DNA from: Nocardioides sp. Soil774
Lineage (GTDB): Bacteria > Actinomycetota > Actinomycetes > Propionibacteriales > Nocardioidaceae
Direction: 5' to 3'
Assembly (NCBI RefSeq): GCF_001428125.1
Contig: NZ_LMSM01000008.1
Span: forward strand, 96,953-160,952
Length of the DNA stretch: 64,000 bases
Shown here: positions 36,332-45,205 of the stretch, one piece after another
How the letters are laid out: each line of letters opens with the position of its first letter
How positions within the stretch are numbered: position 1 is the stretch's first letter
The notes under the pieces: generated by a model
Database searches by the model: none
Told to the model about the DNA's origin: nothing
What the model saw: the letters and a program-made list of their open reading frames with translations, nothing else
Translations under genes and position numbers: made by a program

Positions 36332-36769
36332 GTGAGCGCGCGCCGGCCGTCCCCGCGGGAGGACACGCACCGCCGGATGCTGCGGGCGCGTGACGAGATG
36401 GACCGCCGCTACGCCGAGCCCCTCGACGTGCCGACGCTCGCCGCGCTCGCCCATCTCTCCCCGTCGCAGTTCGGGCGGGTGTTCAAGGAGGTCTACGGCG
36501 AGACCCCGCACCGCTACCTCCAGCGTCGCCGCGTGGAGCGGGCAATGACGTTGCTGCGCCAGACCGACCGCCCGGTCACCGACGTCGCGTGGGACGTGGG
36601 CTTCGCTAGCCTCGGCACGTTCAGCCGGACCTTCAGCACGGTGGTGGGGATGTCGCCCACCGAGTTCCGCGCCCAGCACGCACCCGTCGCGGTGCCGTCG
36701 TGCTTCATCGCGGCCTGGACGCGGCCACGCGAGCGGGACAGTCGTTTCGGAGAAGCGCGCGAGCGGTGA
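36332..36769 (+). CDS. AraC-family DNA-binding domain protein
   Basis: This 145-residue protein is almost only the double helix-turn-helix of AraC regulators: LDVPTLAALAHLSPSQFGRVFKEVYGETPHRYLQRRRVERA in consecutive segments, then PVTDVAWDVGFASLGTFSRTFSTVVGMSP. There is no separate sensor domain, only a C-terminal extension. The next gene encodes a VOC protein; AraC plus VOC pairs are common in actinobacteria, and the regulator probably controls that gene. The GTG start at 36332 precedes the conserved region by about 30 residues. Confidence 0.82.
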   Translation: MSARRPSPREDTHRRMLRARDEMDRRYAEPLDVPTLAALAHLSPSQFGRVFKEVYGETPHRYLQRRRVERAMTLLRQTDRPVTDVAWDVGFASLGTFSRTFSTVVGMSPTEFRAQHAPVAVPSCFIAAWTRPRERDSRFGEARER

Positions 36770-36789
36770 CGCTGGCTAGCGTCGTCGTC

Positions 36790-37254
36790 ATGACCAACCA
36801 CATCACCTCCCTGCACATCCGCAGCGTGCCCGTGCTCGACCAGGACGAGGCGCTCGACTTCTACACCACCCACCTCGGCTTCGAGGTGCGCGACGACATC
36901 GACCTCGGCTTCATGCGCTGGCTGACCGTCGGCGTGCCCGGCCAGGACACCGCCCTGCTCCTCGAGCTGGTGGGTGGCCCGCAGCACGACGAGGCGACCG
37001 CGACCCAGGTCCGCGAGCTCGTCACCAAGGGCGCGCTGGGTGGGCTGTTCCTCCAGAGCAGCGACGTGCACGCGACCTACGCCGCCCTGCGCGACGCCGG
37101 CGTCGAGATCACCCAGGAGCCGGTCGAGCAGCCCTACGGCACCGACTTCGGCCTGCGCGACCCCTTCGGCAACCACGTCCGGATCAGCCAGCCCAACGCC
37201 GCGACGCCGGCCGAGGTGCAGGACGCCTACGACACCGCGGCGGTCGATCAGTGA
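36790..37254 (+). CDS. VOC (glyoxalase/bleomycin-resistance) family protein
   Basis: This 154-residue protein has two beta-alpha-beta-beta-beta modules: IRSVPVLDQDEALDFYTTHLGFEV, then FLQSSDVHATYAALRDAGVEI and FGLRDPFGNHVRIS. Metal-dependent members include glyoxalase I and ring-cleaving dioxygenases; the first metal ligand is not obvious here. ATG 36790 is chosen because it begins the first strand. The gene overlaps the cupin gene by 4 bp, so they are coexpressed. Confidence 0.82.
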   Translation: MTNHITSLHIRSVPVLDQDEALDFYTTHLGFEVRDDIDLGFMRWLTVGVPGQDTALLLELVGGPQHDEATATQVRELVTKGALGGLFLQSSDVHATYAALRDAGVEITQEPVEQPYGTDFGLRDPFGNHVRISQPNAATPAEVQDAYDTAAVDQ

Positions 37255-37730
37255 GCTATCCCCCGCCGATCTACCACGGCAGCTCCGGCGAGGTCTCCGC
37301 CCACGGCGTACGAGCCGGGACCGAGCCGGCTGTCGTCTACCCCAACGGCAACAAGGTGTTCTACCTCGCCCAGGGCAGCGAGACGACCGGGACGTTCGGT
37401 CTCTACCGCTGGGAGTTCGCCGGCCCCGAGAGCGGGCCGGGCGCCCACTTCCACCGCACGATCACCGAGTCGTTCTACGTCCTCGAGGGGACCGTCACGA
37501 TCTTCGACGGCACGCGGTGGGCTGCGTGCGCCGCGGGCGACTTCGTCCACGTGCCGGCCGGCGGCATCCACGGCTTCCGCAACGCCGACGGCCCCGCGAA
37601 GATGCTGCTCCACTTCGCGCCGGGCGCGCCCCGCGAGGCCTACTTCGAGCAGCTCGCCGAGGGCATCGCCGACTTCGACGAGGACGCCTACGACCGGTTC
37701 ATGCAGGAGCACGACAACACCTGGGTCTGA
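37251..37730 (+). CDS. Cupin-domain protein
   Basis: This 159-residue single-domain cupin carries HFHRTITESFYVLEGTVTIFDG (metal-binding histidines and glutamate in cupin motif 1, positions about 65-80) and AGDFVHVPAGGIHGFRN (motif 2). Such proteins are small metal enzymes or sugar/ligand binders. The start GTG 37251 overlaps the VOC stop, so it belongs to the same unit. The substrate is unknown. Confidence 0.85.
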   Translation: MSYPPPIYHGSSGEVSAHGVRAGTEPAVVYPNGNKVFYLAQGSETTGTFGLYRWEFAGPESGPGAHFHRTITESFYVLEGTVTIFDGTRWAACAAGDFVHVPAGGIHGFRNADGPAKMLLHFAPGAPREAYFEQLAEGIADFDEDAYDRFMQEHDNTWV

Positions 37731-37746
37731 GGCGCACACTGCAGGG

Positions 37747-38298
37747 GTGGATGCGGTCGACGCAGCCTTCGACGCGACCCCGAGGCGCGACTTCCTGCCG
37801 CGCGGGGTCCGCCGCCGGGCGTCCTACGACGGTCCGCTGCCGATCGGGGCCGGGCAGACCAACTCCCAGCCGCGCACCGTCGCCGACATGCTGCGCCTGC
37901 TCGACGTACGGGCCGGGCAGCGCGTGCTCGACGTCGGCGCCGGGTCCGGCTGGACGACGGCGCTGCTGGCGCACCTCGTCGGCCCCACCGGGTCGGTGGT
38001 CGGCGTGGAGCTCGAGCCCTCGCTCGTGAGCCTGGGCGCGGCCCACGTCACCGCGACCCACCGGCCCTGGGCGAGCATCCGGCAGGCCGTCCCGGGCGTG
38101 CTCGGCGACCCCGCGGGTGCGCCGTACGACCGGGTGCTGGTCTCCGCCGAGGCCGACGAGCTGCCGCAGGAGCTCGTCGACCAGCTCACCGACGACGGGG
38201 TGCTCGTGGCACCCGTGGCGGGCACCATGCTGCGCGTGGTCAACCCGGGCGCGCAGGTGAGCGAGCACGGCTACTACCGCTTCGTGCCGCTGCGCTGA
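37747..38298 (+). CDS. PIMT-like SAM methyltransferase (protein-L-isoaspartate O-methyltransferase family)
   Basis: This 183-residue protein resembles isoaspartyl methyltransferases that start repair of aged proteins. It shows TPRRDFLPRGVRRRASYDGPLPIGAGQTNSQP in two parts (the PIMT substrate loop), VLDVGAGSGWTTALLAHL (SAM motif I), VVGVELEPSLV and YDRVLVSAEADELP. It is a little short, and the usual S/T-Q-P-x-x-V motif is kept as NSQPRTV. It begins 16 bp after the cupin stop. Confidence 0.83.
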   Translation: MDAVDAAFDATPRRDFLPRGVRRRASYDGPLPIGAGQTNSQPRTVADMLRLLDVRAGQRVLDVGAGSGWTTALLAHLVGPTGSVVGVELEPSLVSLGAAHVTATHRPWASIRQAVPGVLGDPAGAPYDRVLVSAEADELPQELVDQLTDDGVLVAPVAGTMLRVVNPGAQVSEHGYYRFVPLR

Positions 38299-38299
38299 G

Positions 38300-38728
38300 T
38301 CAGCCTCCCGGGCGGACGACCTGCTCGGCGAGCGAGGCCGGCGCCTGGATGCAGTAGGAGTCGGTCAGCAGCTCGCCCAGCTCGTCCCAGTCGATGCCGG
38401 CGTCGTCGTCGAGGACCATCCCGATCACGTTGCCGCCCCAGCTGGAGCGGAAGTAGGGGTGGCCCATGTGCTCGAACGCCGCCACCTCGTCGGGCTCGCC
38501 GCGGAAGGTGATCCGGAAGACCTGGTCCTCGCCGCCGAAGACGTGCGCGACCGTCGCGCTGCCGACCCGCCACCGCGTGCCCGTCCACGCCGCCTCCTGC
38601 GCGCAGCGCGGGAGCGCACCGAGCACCGCGTCGATGCGCAGCACCCAGTCCTCGGGCACGAGCGGACGGTCGGCGAGGGCCACGGCGCACAGCCTGCCAC
38701 CGGGCTCCGACAGCCGCCGCTCCGTCAT
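38300..38728 (-). CDS. MmcQ/YjbR-family protein
   Basis: This 142-residue protein fits the MmcQ/YjbR group of small DNA-binding-like or TfoX-like proteins of unknown role. The pattern WRVGSATVAHVFGGEDQVFRITFRG, then YFRSSWGGNVIGMVLDD and DWDELGELLTDSYCIQAP, is typical. The gene converges on the methyltransferase gene with a 1-bp gap and lies about 70 bp beyond the end of the catabolic operon. Confidence 0.72.
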   Translation of the reverse strand: MTERRLSEPGGRLCAVALADRPLVPEDWVLRIDAVLGALPRCAQEAAWTGTRWRVGSATVAHVFGGEDQVFRITFRGEPDEVAAFEHMGHPYFRSSWGGNVIGMVLDDDAGIDWDELGELLTDSYCIQAPASLAEQVVRPGG

Positions 38729-38796
38729 ACGAACCCGACCCCATCAGTGCGGGTCCGGATGACGGATCCGGCGGAGCCGGGCGGAGCCGGCGGAGG

Positions 38797-39957
38797 TCAG
38801 TAGGACTTCGGCAGCCCCAAGGAGTGCATCGCGACGAAGTTCAGGATCATCTCCCGGCTCACCGGAGCGATCCGGCCCGCGCGCGCGGCGACCAGCAGCC
38901 CGGCCATCCCGTACTCCTGTGTGATGCCGTTGCCGCCGTGGGTCTGCACGGCCGCGTCGACGGCGTGCACCGCCGCCTCGGCAGCGGCGTACTTCGCCAT
39001 GTTGGCCGCCTCGCCCGCCGCCAGGTCGTCGCCGGCGTCGACCAGCGCCGAGGCCTTCTGCGTCATCAGCCGCGCCAGCTCGTTCTCGATGTGCGCCATC
39101 GCGAGCGGGTGCGCGACCGCCTGGTGGGAGCCGATCGGCGCCTTGAAGACCGTGCGCTCCTTGGCGTACGCCGACGCCTTCTCCAGCGCGTGGCGCGCGA
39201 GGCCGGTCGAGAAGGAGGCCGCCATGATCCGCTCGGGGTTGAGGCCGGCGAAGAGCTGCACGAGCCCGCCGTCCTCGTCGCCGACGAGCGCGTCGGCGGG
39301 CAGGCGCACGTCGTCGATGAAGACCTGGAACTGCTTCTCGGGGCTGACGATCTCCATCGGGATTGCGGTGAACTCGAAGCCCGTCGAGTCGGTCGGCACG
39401 ACGAACAGGCAGGGCTTGAGCTTGCCGGTGCCGGCGTCCTGGGTGCGCGCGACGACGAGGACGTTCTCGGCCTCGTCGACCCCGGAGATGTAGATCTTCT
39501 GGCCCTTGAGCACCCACTCGTCGCCGTCGCGGCGGGCGGTGGTGGTGATGTTGTGCGAGTTGGTGCCGGCGTCGGGCTCGGTGATCGCGAACGCCATCGT
39601 GGCGGTGCCGTCGCAGATGCCGGGCAGCCAGCGCTGCTTCTGCTCCTCGGTGCCGTAGCGGGCGATGACCGTGCCGCAGATCGCCGGGCTGACGACCATC
39701 ATCAGCAGCGGGCAGCCCTGGGCGGCGAGCTCCTCGCAGACGGCCGCGACGTCGCCGATGCCGCCACCCCCACCGCCGTACTCCTCGGGGATGTTGATGC
39801 CGAGGTAGCCCGCCTTGGCGATCTCGAGCCACAGCTCGGTGGTCTTCTCGCCGGCGCGGGCGCGCTCGACGAACCACTCGCGGCCGTAGCCCTTCGCGAG
39901 CTTCGACACCTGGCGGCGCAGCTCGATGCGCTCGTCGGACTCGGTGAAGTTGGTCAT
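38797..39957 (-). CDS. Acyl-CoA dehydrogenase, last gene of the catabolic operon (FadE12-like position)
   Basis: This 386-residue flavoenzyme should introduce a 2,3-double bond into an acyl-CoA. Marks are MAFAITEPDAGTNSHNI (FAD/substrate loop), WVLKGQKIYISGV, and the C-terminal VQTHGGNGITQEYGMAGL. The catalytic base is probably the glutamate of QEYGMAG. It overlaps the carboxylase alpha subunit gene by 4 bp. Mycobacteria have the order fadE13-accD2-accA2-fadE12 (from memory), which this operon repeats. Confidence 0.88.
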   Translation of the reverse strand: MTNFTESDERIELRRQVSKLAKGYGREWFVERARAGEKTTELWLEIAKAGYLGINIPEEYGGGGGGIGDVAAVCEELAAQGCPLLMMVVSPAICGTVIARYGTEEQKQRWLPGICDGTATMAFAITEPDAGTNSHNITTTARRDGDEWVLKGQKIYISGVDEAENVLVVARTQDAGTGKLKPCLFVVPTDSTGFEFTAIPMEIVSPEKQFQVFIDDVRLPADALVGDEDGGLVQLFAGLNPERIMAASFSTGLARHALEKASAYAKERTVFKAPIGSHQAVAHPLAMAHIENELARLMTQKASALVDAGDDLAAGEAANMAKYAAAEAAVHAVDAAVQTHGGNGITQEYGMAGLLVAARAGRIAPVSREMILNFVAMHSLGLPKSY

Positions 39958-41915
39958 CGGTTCTCCTCGACTACTGCCAGGACCTCCCCGGACGCGACCT
40001 GCGCACCGGGCTCGACGTTGATCTCGGTGACCGTGCCGTCGTGCGGCGCGGTCACGGTGTGCTGCATCTTCATGGCCTCCAGCACGAGCACCGGGTCGCC
40101 CGCGACGACCGTGGCGCCGGGCTCGACCTTCACCGCCACGACCGTGCCGGGCATCGGGGCGAGCAGCGAGCCGCTCGCGACGGCGTCGGCAGGGTCGGTG
40201 AACCGCGGCACCTCCCGCAGACGCGCGGACCGAAGTGGTCCGTCGACCCACACCTCACGCGGGGCGCCCGGCCTCTCGACCGAGATGTGTCCACGCGTCT
40301 CCGCGGTCACCCCGTCGACCTCGAGGCGGACCCGGGTCGGCGACACCTCGAGCACCGTGACACCGTCGACCGCGAAGCCGTCGCGCGTGCCCCACCACTC
40401 GACCGGCTCGTGGCCCTCGAAGGTGGTGCGCTGCGGCTGGCTGACGACGTTGCGCCACGCGGGCGGCACGCCCTGCTGCACCGTACGCCGCTCCGCGTCG
40501 TCGGCGGCCAGCATCAGGGCCCCGGCGACCACCTCCGCCCGCGTGCTGGCTGCTGAGTCGGTGGGAGACTCAGCGGGAATCGGACGCGACTCCAACCACG
40601 TCGTCGTCATCTCCCCGGCCGCGAAGACCGGGTCGGTGAGGATCGACACGAGCTGGTCGCGGTTGGTGGTGACGCCGTGGATGCGGGCCGTCCGCAGCGC
40701 CCGGACGAGCTGGCGGATCGCCTGCTCGCGGTTGGGCGCCCACGACACGACCTTGGCGAGCATCGCGTCGTAGAAGGTGGACACCTCGTCCCCCGAGGCG
40801 AAGCCCGAGTCGACCCGGATCCCACGCTCGCCGCCGAGGGCGAACTCGACGTCGTGGTCGACCTCGAAGGTGACCAGGCGGCCGCTCTGCGGGACGTAGG
40901 CCCCGTCCTCGGCGTAGAGGCGCACCTCGATCGCGTGGCGCTGCGGCTCGCCGCCGCCGGTCGAGAAGCCCAGCCTCCCCGACGACTGCGACGCCTCCGC
41001 CACGTGGAGCTGCAGCTCGACGAGGTCGGTGTCCCAGACCAGCTCGGTGACGGGGTGCTCCACCTGGAGGCGGGTGTTCATCTCGAGGAAGAAGAAGCGC
41101 TCCGTGTCGGGGTCGTAGAGGAACTCGACCGTGCCGGCACCGCGGTAGGAGATGGCCTCCGCGGCCCGGCGCGCGGCGTCGTGCAGGGCGTCGGCGACGT
41201 CGCCGTCGAGCTCCGGTGCCGGCGCCTCCTCGACCACCTTCTGGTGGCGACGCTGCACCGAGCAGTCGCGCTCGCCGAGCACGAGCACCTGCCCGCGGCC
41301 GTTGCCGACGACCTGCACCTCGACGTGCCGGCCGCGCTCGACGTAGGGCTCGACGAAGACGGTGCCGTCACCGAAGGCCGAGGCGGCCTCGGCCTGCGCC
41401 GCCGCGACCTCGTCGGCGAGGTCCTCGAGACGGCGTACGACGCGCATGCCGCGCCCGCCGCCACCAGCCGACGCCTTGACCAGCAGAGGGAGGTCGGCCT
41501 CCGTCGGGTTCTCCGGGGCCTCGAGGGTCGGGACGCCGGCCTCGCGCATGAGCCGCTTGGCCTCGACCTTGGAGCCCATCGCCTCGATCGACTCCGGGCT
41601 CGGCCCCACCCAGGTCAGCCCGGCGGCCTCGACGGCGCGGGCGAAGTCGGCGTTCTCCGAGAGGAAGCCGTAGCCGGGGTGGATCGCGTCGGCACCCGAG
41701 CGCTGCGCGGCCTCGATGACCAGGTCGACGCGGAGATAGGTGTCGGCGGGCGCGTTGCCCGGCAGGCGTACGGCCTGGTCGGCCTCGGCGACGTACGGCA
41801 GGTGCGCGTCGGCATCGGAGTGCACGGCCACCGTCTCGATGCCGAGGCGGCGGCAGGTGGCGAAGACGCGGCGGGCGATCTCGCCGCGGTTGGCGACCAG
41901 CAGTCTGGAGATCAT
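39954..41915 (-). CDS. Acyl-CoA carboxylase alpha subunit (biotin carboxylase + biotin carrier)
   Basis: This 653-residue protein has a biotin carboxylase part (1-450: SRLLVANRGEIARRVF, the ATP-grasp loop KASAGGGGRGMRVV, HVEVQVVGNGRG, FFLEMNTRLQVEHPVTE) and a C-terminal biotin carrier domain with the biotinylated lysine in VLEAMKMQHTV near residue 618. It carboxylates biotin with ATP and bicarbonate; the beta subunit passes CO2 to the acyl-CoA. In this context the substrate is probably a methyl-branched unsaturated acyl-CoA (methylcrotonyl or geranyl type). It overlaps both neighbours by 4 bp. Confidence 0.9.
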   Translation of the reverse strand: MISRLLVANRGEIARRVFATCRRLGIETVAVHSDADAHLPYVAEADQAVRLPGNAPADTYLRVDLVIEAAQRSGADAIHPGYGFLSENADFARAVEAAGLTWVGPSPESIEAMGSKVEAKRLMREAGVPTLEAPENPTEADLPLLVKASAGGGGRGMRVVRRLEDLADEVAAAQAEAASAFGDGTVFVEPYVERGRHVEVQVVGNGRGQVLVLGERDCSVQRRHQKVVEEAPAPELDGDVADALHDAARRAAEAISYRGAGTVEFLYDPDTERFFFLEMNTRLQVEHPVTELVWDTDLVELQLHVAEASQSSGRLGFSTGGGEPQRHAIEVRLYAEDGAYVPQSGRLVTFEVDHDVEFALGGERGIRVDSGFASGDEVSTFYDAMLAKVVSWAPNREQAIRQLVRALRTARIHGVTTNRDQLVSILTDPVFAAGEMTTTWLESRPIPAESPTDSAASTRAEVVAGALMLAADDAERRTVQQGVPPAWRNVVSQPQRTTFEGHEPVEWWGTRDGFAVDGVTVLEVSPTRVRLEVDGVTAETRGHISVERPGAPREVWVDGPLRSARLREVPRFTDPADAVASGSLLAPMPGTVVAVKVEPGATVVAGDPVLVLEAMKMQHTVTAPHDGTVTEINVEPGAQVASGEVLAVVEENR

Positions 41916-43567
41916 GGTCGGAACACCCCGAATCCCTCGGCGCCGCGGATCGGCGCGTTCTCGATGACGCTGAGGCAGATGCCCAGCACCGTGCGGGTGT
42001 CGCGGGGGTCGATGACGCCGTCGTCGTAGAGCATCCCGGAGAGGAAGTAGGGCAGCGACTGCTCCTCGACCGAGGCCTCGACGTAGTCCTTGACGCCCTT
42101 GAAGCCCTCGGCGTCGAAGGTCTCGCCCTTCGACTCCGCCGACTGCTGCGCGACGATCTCGAGCACCCCGGCGAGCTGGGCCGGACCCATCACCGCCGAC
42201 TTGGCGCTCGGCCAGGTGAAGAGGAAGCGCGGGTCGAAGGCGCGACCGTTCATGCCGTAGTTGCCGGCGCCGTAGGACGCGCCCATGATCACGCTCAGGT
42301 GCGGCACGGTGGAGTTGGAGACGGCGTTGATCATCATCGCGCCGTGCTTGATGATGCCGCCCTGCTCGTAGTCCTTCCCGACCATGTAGCCGGTCGTGTT
42401 GTGCAGGAACAGCAGCGGCGTGTGCGAGGAGTTGGCGAGCTGGATGAACTGCGTCGCCTTCTGCGCCTCCTCGGAGAAGAGCACGCCCTGCGCGTTGGCC
42501 AGGATGCCGACCGGGCGGCCGTGGATCTCGGCCCACCCGGTCACCAGCGAGGTGCCGTAGAGCGGCTTGAACTCGTCGAACGCGCGCCCGTTGTGCTCGC
42601 TCGTGCCGTCGACGATCCGCACGATCACCTCGCGCGGGTCGAACGGCTCCTTGAGGTCGGTCGGGATGAGGTCGAGGAGGCCCTCGGGGTCGGCGTCGGG
42701 CTCGGCGAAGGTGCTCGGTTGGTTTCCCCGGATATCCGGGGAAACTCGAGGTTCCAGTGCGAAGTTTCGGGGGTGAGGCTCCAGCTTCCCCGGATATCCG
42801 GGGATCGCGACGGGGGGTCGGCGCCGGTTCAGGCGCGCCACGATCCGCCGCCCGATCCGGATCGCGTCGTGCTCGTCCTCGGCGAGGTAGTCGGCGAGGC
42901 CGGAGACCCGGGCGTGCATCTCGGCACCGCCGAGCGACTCGTCGTCGGACTCCTCACCGGTGGCCATCTTCACCAGCGGCGGGCCGCCGAGGAAGACCTT
43001 GGCGCCGCCGCGCACGAAGACGGTGTAGTCGCTCATGCCCGGGACGTAGGCCCCGCCGGCGGTCGAGTTGCCGAAGACCAGCGCGATCGTGGGCTGGCGC
43101 CTGGCCGAGGCGCGGGTCAGGTCGCGGAACAGCTTGCCGCCGGGGATGAAGATCTCCTTCTGCGTCGGCAGGTCCGCCCCGCCGGACTCGACCAGCGAGA
43201 TCGTCGGGAGGTTGTTCTCCCCGGCGATCTGCGAGGCGCGGAAGATCTTCTTCACCGTCCAGGGGTTGCTCGCGCCGCCCTTCACGGTGGGGTCGTTGGC
43301 ACTGATCATGCACTCGACGCCCTCGACCACGCCGATGCCGGTGACCACGGACGCGCCGACGGTGAAGTCGGAGCCCCAGCCGGCCAGCGGCGAGAGCTCG
43401 AGGAAGGCGCTCCCCGGGTCGAGGAGCAGCTCGATGCGCTCGCGGGCGGTGAGCTTGCCTCGCGCGTGGTGGCGCGCGACGTACTTCTCGCCGCCCCCGG
43501 CCACCGCGACCGCGTGCTGGGCGTCGAGGTCGGCGATCTTCTCCAGCATCGCCTCGCGGTTGCTCAC
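41912..43567 (-). CDS. Acyl-CoA carboxylase beta subunit (carboxyltransferase)
   Basis: This 551-residue carboxyltransferase moves CO2 from biotin to acyl-CoA. Marks are HHARGKLTARERIELLLDPGSAFLEL, LVESGGADLPTQKEIF, GNSTAGGAYVPGMSDYTVFV, LFLHNTTGYMVGKDYEQGGIIKHGAMM in parts and IMGASYGAGNYGMNGRAFDPRFLF. These are closer to methylcrotonyl-CoA carboxylases than to propionyl-CoA carboxylases. Residues about 255-282 are encoded by a palindromic repeat and are not family sequence; the reading frame stays open. GTG 43567 overlaps the SRPBCC stop. Confidence 0.9.
   Translation of the reverse strand: MSNREAMLEKIADLDAQHAVAVAGGGEKYVARHHARGKLTARERIELLLDPGSAFLELSPLAGWGSDFTVGASVVTGIGVVEGVECMISANDPTVKGGASNPWTVKKIFRASQIAGENNLPTISLVESGGADLPTQKEIFIPGGKLFRDLTRASARRQPTIALVFGNSTAGGAYVPGMSDYTVFVRGGAKVFLGGPPLVKMATGEESDDESLGGAEMHARVSGLADYLAEDEHDAIRIGRRIVARLNRRRPPVAIPGYPGKLEPHPRNFALEPRVSPDIRGNQPSTFAEPDADPEGLLDLIPTDLKEPFDPREVIVRIVDGTSEHNGRAFDEFKPLYGTSLVTGWAEIHGRPVGILANAQGVLFSEEAQKATQFIQLANSSHTPLLFLHNTTGYMVGKDYEQGGIIKHGAMMINAVSNSTVPHLSVIMGASYGAGNYGMNGRAFDPRFLFTWPSAKSAVMGPAQLAGVLEIVAQQSAESKGETFDAEGFKGVKDYVEASVEEQSLPYFLSGMLYDDGVIDPRDTRTVLGICLSVIENAPIRGAEGFGVFRP
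42722..42804. repeat. Paired-palindrome element in frame inside the carboxylase beta gene
   Basis: 42722-42745 is a perfect 24-nt palindrome (half-site GTTTCCCCGGAT), and 42787-42804 is a perfect 18-nt palindrome with the same core (half-site TCCCCGGAT). They flank 41 nt. The core is read in two frames, giving SPDIRGN from one copy and IPGYPGK from the other. The block sits in the loop between the two carboxyltransferase subdomains, where typical proteins run directly from the RRPPVA-type helix to LLDLIPTDL. Confidence 0.8.
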
Positions 43568-44037
43568 TTCTCGACCACCGCCTTCATCCGCTCCAGCGTC
43601 GTACGCATGCCCTTGCGGTTGGTGCGCCCGCGCAGCGCGCCGAGGAGCGTCCAGTAGATCCGCGTCGGCAGCGACGGCTCGAGGCGGAAGTACTCGGTGA
43701 CGAGGGTGCCGCCGTCCTTCGCCTCGAGGCGGTAGCCCCAGTTGTTGACCGTCACCGCGTCGGTGCCGACGGAGAACTCGAAGACCCTCTCCGGCTCGCA
43801 CGCGGTGACCCGGCACGGCGACCAGTACGTCGGACCGACGCCGTTGCGCTTCACGTGGCCGGCGAAGTAGGCGCGGACCGCGGGCCCGGTGGAACCGCGG
43901 GTCCACTTCGCCTCGAACGTCTCGGGGCTGAACTCCCCGATCCGGGTCACGTCGCTGACGAGGTCCCACACCTTGGCGGGCGGGGCGTCCATCCAGACCG
44001 ACACCTCGTCACCCAGGGACGGCAGCAGCTTGATCAT
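43564..44037 (-). CDS. SRPBCC (polyketide cyclase/START-like) family protein
   Basis: This 157-residue protein has the helix-grip fold signature: VSVWMDAPPAKVWDLVSDVTRIGEFSPETFEAKW in consecutive segments, FEFSVGTDAVTVNNWGYRLEA and a long C-terminal helix (GMRTTLERMKAVVEK). Members bind hydrophobic ligands. In this operon it may bind a lipid or isoprenoid intermediate. ATG 44037 has AAGGA at good spacing and is preferred to ATG 44070, which would overlap the dehydrogenase gene. Confidence 0.78.
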   Translation of the reverse strand: MIKLLPSLGDEVSVWMDAPPAKVWDLVSDVTRIGEFSPETFEAKWTRGSTGPAVRAYFAGHVKRNGVGPTYWSPCRVTACEPERVFEFSVGTDAVTVNNWGYRLEAKDGGTLVTEYFRLEPSLPTRIYWTLLGALRGRTNRKGMRTTLERMKAVVEK

Positions 44038-44059
44038 CGAGATTCCTTCTCTGTCGTGG

Positions 44060-45205
44060 TCACGTGGCATAACCCATGAGCTTGGCCGTCAGGTCGCGCA
44101 GCACCTCGTCGGCGCCGCCCCCGATCGGCAGGATCCGCGCGTCGCGGTAGTGCCGCTCCACCTCGGTCCCGTGCATGTATCCGGAGCCGCCGAAGAGCTG
44201 GACTGCCCGGTCGCAGACGTACGCCGCACAGTCCACCGCGGTCTGCTTGGCCAGGCAGGCCTCGGCAACGACGAACTCCCCCGCGACGTGGCGCTCGGCC
44301 ACGGAGCGGGTGTAGGTGCGGGCGACCTCGACCTGGCGGCGCATCTCGACCAGCGTGTGCTGCACGACCTGGTTGGCGAGCAGCGGTCGGCCGAAGGTCT
44401 CCCGGTCGCGGCAGTGGGCGGCGGCGAGGTCGAGGGAGCGGGCGGCGATGCCGTAGCCGTGGACCGCGAGCGCGATGCGCTCGACCACGAACTGGTCGGC
44501 GATCTGGCCGAAGCCCGACCCCTCGACGCCGACGAGGTTGGCCACGGGCACGCGGCAGTCGACGAACGACAGCTCGGCGGTGTCGGAGCAGTGCCAGCCC
44601 ATCTTGCGCAGGGAACGGTCGACGGTGAAGCCGGGCGTGCCCTTCTCGATCACCAGCAGCGAGATGCCACCGTGGCCGGGGCCACCGGTGCGCACGGCCG
44701 CGGTCACGAAGTCGGCGCGGACGCCGGAGGTGATGAAGGTCTTGGCGCCGTCGACGACGTAGTGGTCGCCCTCGCGCACCGCTCGCGTGGTGATGCGCGC
44801 GACGTCGGACCCCCCGCCGGGCTCGGTGATCGCGAGCGAGCCGATCAGGTCGCCGGCCAGCGTCGGACGCACGAACCGGTCGACCAGGTCGGCGTCGCCG
44901 CTGGCCGCGATGTGCGGCAGCGCGATGCCGGCGGTGAAGAGCCCGGCCATCAGCCCGCTCGACGCGCCCGCCTCGAACATCGCCTCCTGCAGCACGAGCG
45001 AGTCGAGCAGGTCGCCACCGCCCCCGCCCACCGATTCGGGGAAGGCGACGCCGATCAGGCCGAGCTCGCCCGCGGTGCGATGGAGGGCGCGCGGGATCTC
45101 CCCGGCGTCCTCCCACTCCTGCAGGTGCGGCACGACCTCGCGGCGCACGAACTCAGCGCCGGTGGCGCGCAGGGCGTCGTGGTCGGGAGAGGAAACCAGG
45201 CTCAT
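44060..45205 (-). CDS. Acyl-CoA dehydrogenase (FadE13-like position)
   Basis: This 381-residue flavoenzyme has SLAITEPGGGSDVARI (FAD loop), YVVDGAKTFITSGVRADF, RETFGRPLLANQVVQHTLVEM and the C-terminal QLFGGSGYMHGTEVERHYRDARI. The catalytic glutamate should be in the GTEVERHYRD block, as in isovaleryl- and long-chain enzymes. It differs from the second dehydrogenase of the operon, so each probably handles a different chain or step. It overlaps the AtuA-like gene by 4 bp and leaves 22 bp before the SRPBCC start. Confidence 0.88.
   Translation of the reverse strand: MSLVSSPDHDALRATGAEFVRREVVPHLQEWEDAGEIPRALHRTAGELGLIGVAFPESVGGGGGDLLDSLVLQEAMFEAGASSGLMAGLFTAGIALPHIAASGDADLVDRFVRPTLAGDLIGSLAITEPGGGSDVARITTRAVREGDHYVVDGAKTFITSGVRADFVTAAVRTGGPGHGGISLLVIEKGTPGFTVDRSLRKMGWHCSDTAELSFVDCRVPVANLVGVEGSGFGQIADQFVVERIALAVHGYGIAARSLDLAAAHCRDRETFGRPLLANQVVQHTLVEMRRQVEVARTYTRSVAERHVAGEFVVAEACLAKQTAVDCAAYVCDRAVQLFGGSGYMHGTEVERHYRDARILPIGGGADEVLRDLTAKLMGYAT

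Noticed and set aside
38755..38796. Tandem GGCGGAGCCGG motifs as a terminator of the catabolic operon
   Set aside because: Only a 6-bp stem (CCGGAT/ATCCGG) is clear; the rest is simple GC-rich repetition, too weak to annotate.
39954..43567. The carboxylase pair as housekeeping acetyl/propionyl-CoA carboxylase for lipid synthesis
   Set aside because: The TetR repressor, AtuA-like gene and two dehydrogenases in the same operon point to catabolism, and beta-subunit motifs look closer to methylcrotonyl-type enzymes.
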